Source: DVED01 sp963838375
Lineage (GTDB): Bacteria > Cyanobacteriota > Cyanobacteriia > Cyanobacteriales > Geitlerinemataceae
DNA: 64,000 nt
NCBI GenBank assembly: GCA_963838375.1
Contig: CAWIQY010000015.1
Coordinates: 806,001 to 870,000 of the forward strand
Direction: 5' to 3'
Positions within the stretch are counted from its first letter, which is position 1; every line of letters begins with the position of its first letter. Below, one piece after another: positions 42,481 to 51,794 of this stretch. The position numbers and the translations under genes are program-made. The notes beneath the pieces are model-generated. The model was not told the DNA's origin. It saw only the letters and a program-made list of their open reading frames with translations, and ran no database searches.

Positions 42481-45400
42481 ATGTTTAACTCAATTCTCAA
42501 TCAAACGCTGAAAAACTCCATCGTCGGGCGATGGTCGATCGTTGTGGGTGCTATTTTGGTGACCGTGTGGGGCGTTTTCACCATCACTCAAATGCCACTG
42601 GATGTGTTTCCCGAATTTGCTCCGCCCCAGGTCGATATTCAGACTGAAGCGATCGGACTGGCTCCAGAGGAAGTAGAATCGCAAATTACGGTGCCGATTG
42701 AAAGCGCGGTGAATGGTTTGCCGGGAGTGACTACTGTGCGCTCGTCCTCCAAAGTAGGGCTATCGATGGTGCAGGTGGTGTTTGACCAGGATGCCGATAT
42801 TTACAAAGCGCGGCAATCGGTTACAGAACGGTTGCAACAGGTAACCAATCAGTTGCCTGAAGGCGTACATCCACCCGAAATTTCGCCCCTGGCATCGCCT
42901 TTGGGGACGATTTTGCAGTACGCCTTTACGGTGAACGGGCAGGGACAAACCTCACTGATGGATCTGCGCCGTTTAGTCGATAGCACTCTCAGTAACCAGA
43001 TTCTCTCGGTGCCGGGAGTTACCGATGTCACTATCTATGGGGGCGATGAGCGTCAGGAACAGGTGTGGGTCGATAGTGCGAAGTTGCGATCGCTCAATGT
43101 TTCCCTCACCGAAGTCACCCATGCCGCTAGAGGCGCAAATTCCCATGCCCCCGGTGGTTTTTTGATTGGCGGTGGTCAAGAACTTTTGGTGCGCGGCATG
43201 GGTCAGGTGAAATCGATCGCCGATCTGCAAGAGTCAGTTGTGAAAGTCCAGGATGGTAAGCCAATCTTGCTTAAAGACGTAGCAGAGGTCAAAACTGGAG
43301 CAGCCTTGAAGCGCGGCGATGCCAGTTTGAACGGGCAACCTGCGGTGGTGATGATGGTTAACAAACAGCCCAATATCGATACGCCTACCGTCACCAAAGC
43401 CGTCGAGGCGGTGATGAAATCATTGCAGCCAACTTTTCCGACGGATGTCCAGGTGGCACGAACCTTTCGGCAGTCGAACTTTATTGATACAGCCATTGGC
43501 AATGTTAGCGGTTCTTTGATTGAAGGCACTATTATTGTGTCGGTAATCATGCTGTTGTTTTTGATGAATTGGCGCACGGCAATGATTACGCTGAGCGCGA
43601 TTCCATTATCTTTGTCGATCGGGTTGATGTTCATGAAAGCCTGTGGCTTGGGCATCAATACCATGACGCTGGGTGGATTAGTCGTTGCTATTGGCTCAGT
43701 CGTAGATGACTCGATCGTCGATATGGAAAACTGCTATCGCGGACTGCGAACCAACCAGGCGCAGAACAATCCCAAGCACCCATTCCAGGTCGTGTATGAC
43801 ACCTCCGTCGAGGTGCGGTTGTCGGTGATTTTTTCCACGGTGATTATCATCGTCGTCTTCGCGCCGATCTTCAGTTTGACAGGCGTAGAAGGACGGATTT
43901 TCGCCCCAATGGGCTTAGCCTATTTGCTCTCGATCGCCGCTTCGACGCTGGTTGCCATGACCCTTTCCCCTGCCCTTTGTGCGATTCTGCTGGCGAATCA
44001 AACTCTGCCCCAAGAAGGTACTTTTGTTTCCCGTTGGGTAGAACGGCTGTATCGTCCCTTGCTGAACCTGTCGCTGCGATCGCCTCAAATCATTCTGGGC
44101 ATCGCGCTGGCGTCACTGGTGGCGGCTTGTGCGATCGTGCCCTCTCTGGGACGGGTTTTTTTACCGAAATTCCAGGAAAAATCCATGGTTAATTCGATGG
44201 TGTTGTTCCCCGGTGTCTCGCTGGATATGACCAATCGAGCCGGGATGACACTGTCCAAATTGCTGATGGATAATCCGCTCTATGAGTGGGTGCAAGTGCG
44301 ATCGGGACGCACGCCTGGGGATGCGGATGGGGCAGGCGTCAGCATGGCACACGTAGATGTGGAACTGAGCGACTTGGCGCTAAAAGACCGGGAAGCGAGT
44401 GTTCAAAAACTGCGCGAGGAATTCCTCAAGTTGCCCGGTGTTGCCCCTAATATTGGCGGGTTTATTTCCCACCGTATGGATGAAGTACTCTCAGGCGTAA
44501 GAAGTGCGATCGCGGTAAAAATCTTTGGTTCTGATTTAGCTGAACTCCGCAATATTGGCGAACAGGTTCGTGATGTCATCCAGCCGATTGCCGGAGTGGT
44601 AGACTTACAGCTTGAACCTCAACTGCCCATTCGTCAGGTACAAATCCAATACGATCGAGCGGCAGCGGCTACCTATGGATTGAGTATGGAGCAACTGTCG
44701 GAGGTGGTAGAAACTGCCCTGAATGGTCGGGTGGTGTCGCAAGTGGCGGAAAACCAGCAATCGATCGATATTTTTGTCTCATTGCCAGAATCGGCTCGCA
44801 ATAATTTAGATGCGATTCGCGCTATTCCTCTCTCCACTCCCACAGGACAAACGATTTCCCTCGGCACTGTTGCCCAAGTCGATTACGGCATGGGAGCAAA
44901 TGTCGTGAATCGGGAAGATGTGTCCCGGCTGATTGTCGTTTCAGCCAATGTGGCTGAGCGCGATCTAGGCAGCGTGGTGGACGATATTCAAGCTCAGATT
45001 CGACAGAAAGTACAGTTGCCCAATGGCTACTTTATCCAATATGGCGGACAGTTTGAATCGGAGCAAAATGCTACGAATAACCTGCTGATTTTTAGCATTC
45101 TGGCGGCAATCGCGATCGCAGTGTTGATGTTCTTCTCGGTGAAGTCTTTGCCGGCGACGATCGCCATCACGATCAACCTACCATTAGCATTGGTGGGGGG
45201 CATTGTTTCCATTCTCCTGACAGGCGGTGTCATTTCGATCGCCTCTTCGATCGGTTTCATTACTCTATTTGGCGTTGCGGTTCGCAATGGGTTGTTGTTG
45301 GTCGATAACTACAACAACAAGTTTTCCCGGGGATTGCCTCTGAAAGAGGCGATCGTTCAAGGTTCTCTCGACCGAGTGAACGCCATCCTGATGACTGCTC

Positions 45401-45645
45401 TGACATCAGCATTGGGGATGCTACCTTTGGCGATTGCCAGTGGAGCCGGAAACGAAATTCTGCAACCGTTGGCAATCGTTGTGTTGGGTGGTTTATTCAC
45501 CTCCACAGCGTTGACCTTGTTGGTGATTCCTGCCATCTACGCTAAGTTTGGCAAGCACTTGATTCCCAAACAAAAAGCTGACGCAGTTGACACGAGTTTT
45601 CTGCTGAATGCGACACCGCCATCACCGTTCAGTTCCAATCTGTAG
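42481..45645 (+). CDS. Heavy-metal efflux RND transporter (CzcA/CusA/NrsA family)
   Basis: 1054 residues, ATG 42481. Inner-membrane proton/metal antiporter that exports divalent or monovalent metal ions across the envelope. The first helix is WSIVVGAILVTVWGVFTITQ, followed by the periplasmic opening MPLDVFPEFAPPQVDIQT. The fourth-helix motif VVAIGSVVDDSIVDMENCYR, with proton-relay acids, is typical of the heavy-metal-efflux branch. The SLIEGTIIVSVIMLLFLMNW and FGVAVRNGLLLVDNYN segments also fit. The regulator pair next door and the adaptor upstream point to nickel, cobalt or copper, though the specificity residues cannot be read confidently. No outer-membrane factor gene is adjacent. Confidence 0.92.
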   Translation: MFNSILNQTLKNSIVGRWSIVVGAILVTVWGVFTITQMPLDVFPEFAPPQVDIQTEAIGLAPEEVESQITVPIESAVNGLPGVTTVRSSSKVGLSMVQVVFDQDADIYKARQSVTERLQQVTNQLPEGVHPPEISPLASPLGTILQYAFTVNGQGQTSLMDLRRLVDSTLSNQILSVPGVTDVTIYGGDERQEQVWVDSAKLRSLNVSLTEVTHAARGANSHAPGGFLIGGGQELLVRGMGQVKSIADLQESVVKVQDGKPILLKDVAEVKTGAALKRGDASLNGQPAVVMMVNKQPNIDTPTVTKAVEAVMKSLQPTFPTDVQVARTFRQSNFIDTAIGNVSGSLIEGTIIVSVIMLLFLMNWRTAMITLSAIPLSLSIGLMFMKACGLGINTMTLGGLVVAIGSVVDDSIVDMENCYRGLRTNQAQNNPKHPFQVVYDTSVEVRLSVIFSTVIIIVVFAPIFSLTGVEGRIFAPMGLAYLLSIAASTLVAMTLSPALCAILLANQTLPQEGTFVSRWVERLYRPLLNLSLRSPQIILGIALASLVAACAIVPSLGRVFLPKFQEKSMVNSMVLFPGVSLDMTNRAGMTLSKLLMDNPLYEWVQVRSGRTPGDADGAGVSMAHVDVELSDLALKDREASVQKLREEFLKLPGVAPNIGGFISHRMDEVLSGVRSAIAVKIFGSDLAELRNIGEQVRDVIQPIAGVVDLQLEPQLPIRQVQIQYDRAAAATYGLSMEQLSEVVETALNGRVVSQVAENQQSIDIFVSLPESARNNLDAIRAIPLSTPTGQTISLGTVAQVDYGMGANVVNREDVSRLIVVSANVAERDLGSVVDDIQAQIRQKVQLPNGYFIQYGGQFESEQNATNNLLIFSILAAIAIAVLMFFSVKSLPATIAITINLPLALVGGIVSILLTGGVISIASSIGFITLFGVAVRNGLLLVDNYNNKFSRGLPLKEAIVQGSLDRVNAILMTALTSALGMLPLAIASGAGNEILQPLAIVVLGGLFTSTALTLLVIPAIYAKFGKHLIPKQKADAVDTSFLLNATPPSPFSSNL

Positions 45646-45795
45646 CGCTTCTGAAAGCTGAGTAAGGGCGCGATTAATTTTGCCGATAGGATAGGCGATC
45701 TCGCCCTTTCTTCATGAGTTCACGTCATCCCAAAATACCGATCTGTTTTTAGATATTCTTTTACAATGCTATAGCGCTCCAACTAATTGCTATCT

Positions 45796-48249
45796 CTAAA
45801 ATTCCTTCAAAACGCCATAGATTACCCAAATTGCCATGGCTCGTAAATAATGACTGGCACGGAAGGTTCCCACGGCAGTGATGGCTTCTGGGGTTCTAAA
45901 TTGTAAGCCATTTGTATAGGTTTGAGAGACGATCGCCTCGGCTAATTTCAATCCTTCTTCTTTCATTCCCATTTGCATCAAAAAGGCAGATAATCCGAAG
46001 TTAATTCCCGTCCAAACCTCCAACGGATGAGTGGCATTGGGATTTTCAGGAGAACCATCCAGTTTGACTCCATTGGCTGCTCCGATCGGCGTTTCTAGGT
46101 TTTGATTGAATTTGACAAAACACGCCTCATAAACGGTTTGCAGCGCCGATAATGCACAGTCTGGAGTGATGATATCGGGAAGTCCTAATAGCCGAGCGTA
46201 AAACTGTCCGCAAATTTGATCTGCCATCACCACTTCTGAACCACTTTGGCTATCAAGATCGTAGTATTTTCCGTTCCAAAGTGTTTCGTGATACAGGGGT
46301 TTTGACTGTTCTAACCAAGTTTGATAAGTGGCGATATAGGCTTGAATATCGGCAGAAGATGGGGTCGAGATGGGAGTTGAAAAATCGGATGTCGGCAGTT
46401 GAGGATGTTCAATTAAAATGTTGCCGATCGCGATCGCAGCTTCTAGTGCAGCTAACCACAATCCTCCACAATACGCACTAATTCCCTGTAGTTTCCAATC
46501 GTCAAACGTTTGATCGGGCGCACCGCCATTTTCGGGGATTCCATCTCCATCGCGATCGAAGGTTTTCAGATAGTCTAATGCTACCACGATCGACGACCAA
46601 CAATCCCAAAGAAAATCATAATCATTGCCTCCAGTTAACCGGAAATCTCGATACACCTGTAACACAAAATCGCAAGGTAAATCTTTCCACAAATTGCAAT
46701 CTTGATAGCTGGTATAATTGGTTTGTACCCAAGGATGTTCGTTCGCTGCACCCAAATCGTGAGGGGTTGCACCGGCGGCTTTGCGAATAGCAGGCGCTTG
46801 GTTATAACCGATAACACGAGGTGTATCATCGCTGGCTTCAATGGCAGTAGAAAACGATCGCATCACCGATTTTTCGATTTTCGGCCAAAGCATCAAAAGT
46901 GCAAAAGATCCATACAGCCGCACATCAAGGCTTTCATACCAGCGATAATCTAAACATTCTAATACCCCGAATTGACCGATGGGATGGGTTTCGTCTACCC
47001 CCGTCCACAATGTGCCACCTCCTGTGAGATCGTAAAGCTCATTAAACAGTGCCATTTTGAACCAACTCGGCAATTCTTCATCATCCAAAATTGGCTGTTG
47101 CCAAGCTTCTATTTCTTCTTTCCAAGTGTCTGAATGCTTCAGCGCCGTGCGAATCATCGACCCAGTATTTTGACCGCTTCGTCCGAAAAAGTCTGTGTAG
47201 CGTCGATAATATTTAATTCCGGATGAAAACTCAGTAATAGGGAAATCCCAAGCGAGAATAAAAGGAATTTTGCGAGTTTTTCCCGGTCGAATTGTCGTGC
47301 GAACTGTTATGGCTGTGGCGAGGCGTTCTCCAGCGCGTGCCGGGGTTTCATTTTCAATATCCGGTAACGAACCATCTGTGGCGAAATGCTGCCAGATTTC
47401 ATCTCCATCACCCACGGGATTCCAAGCTGTATGATAGAACACTTCGACGATCGGATTCGTAATCGTGGCGATCGTAATTTGTCCTTCTCCTTCTTCTAAC
47501 TCCTCTCCCAATTGACGCCCATTCATCACACATCCCAATCGGGAAAAATCCTCGATCCAACGATTTGAGTTTCCCTCGCTTTCTCCCCATCGGCTTTGAT
47601 ATTCGTAAACTGGACTACCATCATCTCGAACCCGGACTTTAGGAGATTTAATAGCGTTAGTGAACCAGCCCACAATATTTTCCCATGTTAACATCACTGA
47701 AATGGTTAACGGTTGGTCTGTGGGATTGTGAATTGTCCATTCAAAAATCGCCAGAGGATAGCTAGTTTCTTGATAGTTTTGTGGTATAATGGGAGAAAAT
47801 TGCTCGCAGGTAATTTGGGCTTTAAATACGTTTTCATAAACATACCAACTGCGCGGATAAAGAGCGTGATAAGTCCCTCCAAATGTCCCTTCCGCCTCAT
47901 CCACACAACTGGGGTACCAATTCCAACTCGACAGCGTGCCATCTTCTGGGGGTTCGGTACACAGCGCATAAGCTTGACTCTGGTTGCCGACTTCCTCGTA
48001 GATACTGAACTGACAAGCGGGTAAATTACCGAAAACGTGTTCTCCTCCATCCAGATGCCAGAGATTGAAATCTCCTCTGGGAGAACGACCGATGCAACCC
48101 GCGCCAAACCCCCCCAAAGGCATCCCATGCCAGGGTCCGTCGTCGAGATTACTGTTATACCGGACGGTGTAAGGCTTTTCCCAACCCAGACCGATGGGAC
48201 GACTCCAGGCATGAGGAGGAATGGGGGGTTGAGGAGGTTGGTGAATCAT
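45796..48249 (-). CDS. GH116 beta-glucosidase / GBA2-type glucosylceramidase
   Basis: 817 residues. An N-terminal beta-sandwich domain (PLGGFGAGCIGRSPRGDFNLWH, shown here in part) precedes an alpha-barrel catalytic domain. The nucleophile Glu is in ALFNELYDLTGGGTLW, and the acid/base Asp in PDQTFDDWKLQGISAYCGGL, both as in characterised GH116 enzymes. Family members hydrolyse beta-glucosides or glucosylceramide. In a cyanobacterium the substrate could be a glucolipid or an oligosaccharide. No signal peptide, so it is likely cytosolic. ATG at 48247-48249. Divergent from the unknown 643-residue protein. Confidence 0.92.
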   Translation of the reverse strand: MIHQPPQPPIPPHAWSRPIGLGWEKPYTVRYNSNLDDGPWHGMPLGGFGAGCIGRSPRGDFNLWHLDGGEHVFGNLPACQFSIYEEVGNQSQAYALCTEPPEDGTLSSWNWYPSCVDEAEGTFGGTYHALYPRSWYVYENVFKAQITCEQFSPIIPQNYQETSYPLAIFEWTIHNPTDQPLTISVMLTWENIVGWFTNAIKSPKVRVRDDGSPVYEYQSRWGESEGNSNRWIEDFSRLGCVMNGRQLGEELEEGEGQITIATITNPIVEVFYHTAWNPVGDGDEIWQHFATDGSLPDIENETPARAGERLATAITVRTTIRPGKTRKIPFILAWDFPITEFSSGIKYYRRYTDFFGRSGQNTGSMIRTALKHSDTWKEEIEAWQQPILDDEELPSWFKMALFNELYDLTGGGTLWTGVDETHPIGQFGVLECLDYRWYESLDVRLYGSFALLMLWPKIEKSVMRSFSTAIEASDDTPRVIGYNQAPAIRKAAGATPHDLGAANEHPWVQTNYTSYQDCNLWKDLPCDFVLQVYRDFRLTGGNDYDFLWDCWSSIVVALDYLKTFDRDGDGIPENGGAPDQTFDDWKLQGISAYCGGLWLAALEAAIAIGNILIEHPQLPTSDFSTPISTPSSADIQAYIATYQTWLEQSKPLYHETLWNGKYYDLDSQSGSEVVMADQICGQFYARLLGLPDIITPDCALSALQTVYEACFVKFNQNLETPIGAANGVKLDGSPENPNATHPLEVWTGINFGLSAFLMQMGMKEEGLKLAEAIVSQTYTNGLQFRTPEAITAVGTFRASHYLRAMAIWVIYGVLKEF

Positions 48250-48372
48250 TTTCTAATTAATTTTACAACGTCGAGGATTTGAGAATCGAGCTGTTATATT
48301 CTAAAGGACTGAGGTCGCTTCTGAACCTCCGTTGGGAAACTAACTTTTCTAAAACGTTCCGGAAGATGTCCA

Positions 48373-50304
48373 GTGAATTTACAAGAAATGCCATTTATTA
48401 TTGTTTTGATTGCGATCGCAGTATCGCTTTTTGTTGGGTTTATTGTTAAAATAAAAATCGATTCAAGCTCCCCAGAACCAATTCCATTCAGTAATTATAG
48501 TCTGTCGATTCAAGATCCTTGGAATCAACCATATTTTTATCCGAGCAATCGTGCTGCAACTGATGCTAACTATAAACCGATCGGCTCGTGGATGGGAAGA
48601 CTGATTTTGCCATCCGATGCGATGAAAAATTTTCAGGACGATGCGGTCAAATTTGAAGTTTATTACGCTCCAACAGAATCAGCACATCTCATCGGCAAAG
48701 TGGTTAACTTGACTTGGAATAATCATTCTGATACTAAAGATTTTGTGCGCGTTGTCACCCGCAATATTCAGTTCAATCGGGAAACGGAAATTAGCCAGAA
48801 TATGGGATATGTATTACCCGATCGTCTTAATAGTCGAAAGCGAGTCGGTCCTCTGGAATCGCTGGCTGGATCGCGAACCCAAGACGATCTAATCGTTAAG
48901 CTAGAATTACCCGTTGGAATTGACGATCGTCCTCGACTTCTCCATCAAGAAATCACAGAGAATCAAGAAGTGGGTGTTACTTTAACCATCGATCGACCTC
49001 CTGTGCAAATTACCGGCAGATTTATCGGCTTGGTGAGGATTATGAACCGAATCGATGCACGGGGCGAGCGATTTGAAGTGTGCCACTATCATCAAGCATC
49101 TCAACAATTTGATGGCACAGTTGAAATCGCGCGAATTCCCCAAGTGCGAGCCGATCGAAATGGCATTGCTCGATCGAAAATCGATCGTCTCGAGGATTCC
49201 CCATTTAATTCATCAGGTTGGTACATTTACGGCGCCAAAGATGCAGAAGGAACCTTCGTTGTGAGCGCGATCGAACCGCGAGCCATTACCCAATTGGTTC
49301 CCGATGAAGTACATTTCGGTGTGCCTGCGGGATTGAATTATATTGATAAACTGAACTGGCAAAATACAGAAGCGCAAAAAGGTACGGCAAAAACCGTATT
49401 ACTCGATCCAACAACTCGCAATCAACAAGAAGCGACTGCTGATTGGCAGGAAGGAGATCGAGCTTTAGTCATGCACGTCTACGGCGGCATTGGTGGCGAC
49501 AAAGCCGAGGCAACCGCACCATTGGGCATTGTTACAGGGCATTTTGCCTATGGAATCGCTCGCATCATTCGCGATCCTTTCACCGACGAATTGCGCTTCG
49601 ATATTGAATATTGTCAAATTTACGCTCATAACCCCGATGGCATTATTTCGGGAACCGCAACTTGGGCGAACTATATGGGCGATTTACAGCGAGGCTGGCT
49701 GGGTTCTCGTCCGGTTTCCGATGTCATCATCCGACTCGATTGCATCACCGAAGATTACGACTTCGATGGCATCTGCTTATCACCCTTGACTCAATTACAA
49801 CAACAACTCGAAGAAATGATGGCGCGTTACCGTCACGGCGATGGCGATGGCGCCGCACTGGTGACTCCCGTTACTTCTTGCGTACAAGATTCCAACCAAG
49901 CGCTCTATATTGCCATTCAACGACTCGAACAACAAGTTGCCCGTCAGCCGAAAATTTTAGACTGGTTGCGATCGCATCCAAACCACCCTCAAACATTACG
50001 ATTTAGACGCTTACAAGCCTTGGGAACAGCCTTGGAAAAACTCCTGGTTCCGTTGGGAATTGTCCGTCCAGATTGGGAACGCAATGCGCGACAACTCGCC
50101 GGAATTACCCGCCAACCCAACCTATTTCGGGCGGCTTACAAAACGGCGACGAGTTGGCGCACCATGCTGCCTCGATTTGCCTACGACAAAATTGCCCGTG
50201 TTTTTCTCAAGAATGGGGCAACATTATGGTTTATTCGGACGAATCAAGTGGGAGGTTTCGATCCCGATATCGTTCCCAAAGCGCCCACTCGTTTGTTTGG
50301 GTAA
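48373..50304 (+). CDS. Large membrane-anchored cyanobacterial protein of unknown function
   Basis: 643 residues starting at GTG 48373 (MNLQEMPFIIVLIAIAVSLF). One N-terminal membrane helix is followed by a long soluble region rich in beta-strand patterns (IGSWMGRLILPSD, VVNLTWNNHSDTKDF, VYGGIGGDKAEATAPLGIVTGHFAYG). The helical C-terminal part has LTQLQQQLEEMMARYRHGDG and RLEQQVARQPKILDWL, and ends LWFIRTNQVGGFDPDIVP. No catalytic motif that I can defend is visible. It resembles proteins I recall only as cyanobacterial hypotheticals, some labelled Abi/CAAX-protease-like, without convincing support here. A heptamer array begins at its stop codon. Confidence 0.75.
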   Translation: MNLQEMPFIIVLIAIAVSLFVGFIVKIKIDSSSPEPIPFSNYSLSIQDPWNQPYFYPSNRAATDANYKPIGSWMGRLILPSDAMKNFQDDAVKFEVYYAPTESAHLIGKVVNLTWNNHSDTKDFVRVVTRNIQFNRETEISQNMGYVLPDRLNSRKRVGPLESLAGSRTQDDLIVKLELPVGIDDRPRLLHQEITENQEVGVTLTIDRPPVQITGRFIGLVRIMNRIDARGERFEVCHYHQASQQFDGTVEIARIPQVRADRNGIARSKIDRLEDSPFNSSGWYIYGAKDAEGTFVVSAIEPRAITQLVPDEVHFGVPAGLNYIDKLNWQNTEAQKGTAKTVLLDPTTRNQQEATADWQEGDRALVMHVYGGIGGDKAEATAPLGIVTGHFAYGIARIIRDPFTDELRFDIEYCQIYAHNPDGIISGTATWANYMGDLQRGWLGSRPVSDVIIRLDCITEDYDFDGICLSPLTQLQQQLEEMMARYRHGDGDGAALVTPVTSCVQDSNQALYIAIQRLEQQVARQPKILDWLRSHPNHPQTLRFRRLQALGTALEKLLVPLGIVRPDWERNARQLAGITRQPNLFRAAYKTATSWRTMLPRFAYDKIARVFLKNGATLWFIRTNQVGGFDPDIVPKAPTRLFG

Positions 50305-50343
50305 TAGTTGATAGTTAATAGTTAATAGTTAATAGTTAATAGT
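50302..50343. repeat. Six-unit TAATAGT heptamer array at a stop codon
   Basis: TAATAGT, TGATAGT, then four TAATAGT units. The first TAA is the stop codon of the 643-residue protein. Confidence 0.85.
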
Positions 50344-50345
50344 TA

Positions 50346-50440
50346 CAGCGGTTCCCGCTGTTACAAGGTAAATTTATTGTAGGGGCGGGTTTAGCCAAAG
50401 GTCTTGCATTGTCTGAGATCTACAGCTCGAAACCCGCCCC
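50346..50440. repeat. Hairpin plus inverted repeat (MITE-like) between convergent genes
   Basis: CAGCGG-TTC-CCGCTG forms a hairpin at 50346-50360. GGGGCGGGTTT at 50382-50392 pairs with AAACCCGCCCC at 50430-50440 across a 37-base spacer. TAGGGGCGGGTTT-type inverted repeats are dispersed in many cyanobacteria. No coding capacity. Confidence 0.6.
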
Positions 50441-50490
50441 CAAATGTACCGCATCTCAACGAAAAACGCTGTATTAGTTAACCGAGTAAC

Positions 50491-50511
50491 TAATAACCAA
50501 TAACCAATAAC
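50491..50511. repeat. Three-unit heptamer array at the pilC stop
   Basis: TAATAAC, CAATAAC, CAATAAC end five bases from the pilC stop codon (50516-50518). Confidence 0.65.
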
Positions 50512-50515
50512 CAAA

Positions 50516-51688
50516 CTACTTAATTTGATCCATAACCGAAAACATCGGCAAATACATCGATAGCAAAATCGAGCCAACCATGCCGCCAATAACCACAATC
50601 ATCAGCGGTTCCAACATACTCGTCAAACCCTTAATGGCTTGTTCCACTTCATCTTCATAGAACTCACCCACTTTGATCAGCATTTTATCAAGTTCTCCCG
50701 TTTCCTCACCGATCGACATCATTTGGACCGCCAGGACAGGCATCACGCCTTTTTCTCGGAATGCTAGACTGATGCTTCCCCCCGATTGAATTTGGTTTTT
50801 CGCATAGTCGATCGCTTCGGCAATCACGCTGTTCCCCGCCGTATCTCGAACGATTTCCATCGAATTCAAAATTGGTACGCCAGAACGGGTTAAAGTGCCA
50901 AAAACGTTACAGAAGTTAGCCACTGCCGTCTTTTCGATCAAATCTCCAAAAATAGGCACTTTCAGTAAAATTGCATCAATTTGATAGCGTCCGATTGGGG
51001 TTTTGTAATATTGCGCGATCGCCACAACAACACCGATCAAAGCAGCAACAAACCAAACAATATTCAAGTTGTACAACTCCAGCTTACTCTGGGCATCCGG
51101 ATCTACTTTAGGTAACGTCGGTCCGCGCAAAAAGAAACTGATATTCATCATCATTTGGGTAAACGCCGGCAGTTCAGCTCCCAACTGCCGGAAAATCCCG
51201 GCAAAAATGGGTAGCAAAAAAATGGTCATTCCCAAAAAGATGACCACCGCAATCCCCCCAACCGTTTGAGGATATGCCATTGCCGACTTCAATTCATTTT
51301 GAATTTTTGCCGACTTTTCCAGTAGCATTGCCAGACGAGCCAGAACTTCATCGAGCACACCCCCAGTTTCGCCGGCTGACACCATACTGGTATACAATTT
51401 ATCGAAGCAGGAGGGATGTTTGGACATTGCACTGGCTAAACTGCCACCTTCTTCGACTTCGCCCCGAATTTGCGTCAGGGCTTTTTTCAGTCTGGGGTTT
51501 GTGCACTGCTCGTTGAGAACGCTCAGGCATCGGAGCATCCCGACACCGGCGTTAAACATCGCCGCAAACTGACGGGAAAAAATGGCTTTGTCTTTGACCG
51601 TCACACCGGAAATGGCAATTTTAATTGCATCGCCGATGTTGTTTAAGTCAAAGCCTTTCGATTCTTTACTTCTAGCTGCATTTGCCAT
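50516..51688 (-). CDS. pilC: Type IV pilus assembly platform protein PilC
   Basis: Inner-membrane platform (GspF/PilC family) on which PilB and PilT act. 390 residues with two repeated GspF domains. The first starts at FSRQFAAMFNAGVGMLRCL, with membrane helix GGIAVVIFLGMTIFLLPIFAG. The second starts near FCNVFGTLTRSGVPILNSME and ends in helix LEPLMIVVIGGMVGSILLSMY. Third gene of the pilB-pilT-pilC set, 106 bp after pilT. Confidence 0.95.
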   Translation of the reverse strand: MANAARSKESKGFDLNNIGDAIKIAISGVTVKDKAIFSRQFAAMFNAGVGMLRCLSVLNEQCTNPRLKKALTQIRGEVEEGGSLASAMSKHPSCFDKLYTSMVSAGETGGVLDEVLARLAMLLEKSAKIQNELKSAMAYPQTVGGIAVVIFLGMTIFLLPIFAGIFRQLGAELPAFTQMMMNISFFLRGPTLPKVDPDAQSKLELYNLNIVWFVAALIGVVVAIAQYYKTPIGRYQIDAILLKVPIFGDLIEKTAVANFCNVFGTLTRSGVPILNSMEIVRDTAGNSVIAEAIDYAKNQIQSGGSISLAFREKGVMPVLAVQMMSIGEETGELDKMLIKVGEFYEDEVEQAIKGLTSMLEPLMIVVIGGMVGSILLSMYLPMFSVMDQIK

Positions 51689-51794
51689 CGTTTTTTCGAT
51701 CTAAATTCGATCTAAAGATTTGAAAAGAAGGGAGAGAGAAAGGTCGATCGATCTGACCTTCTTCTCTCAACAACCAACCGCTTTTACCGAAAAA

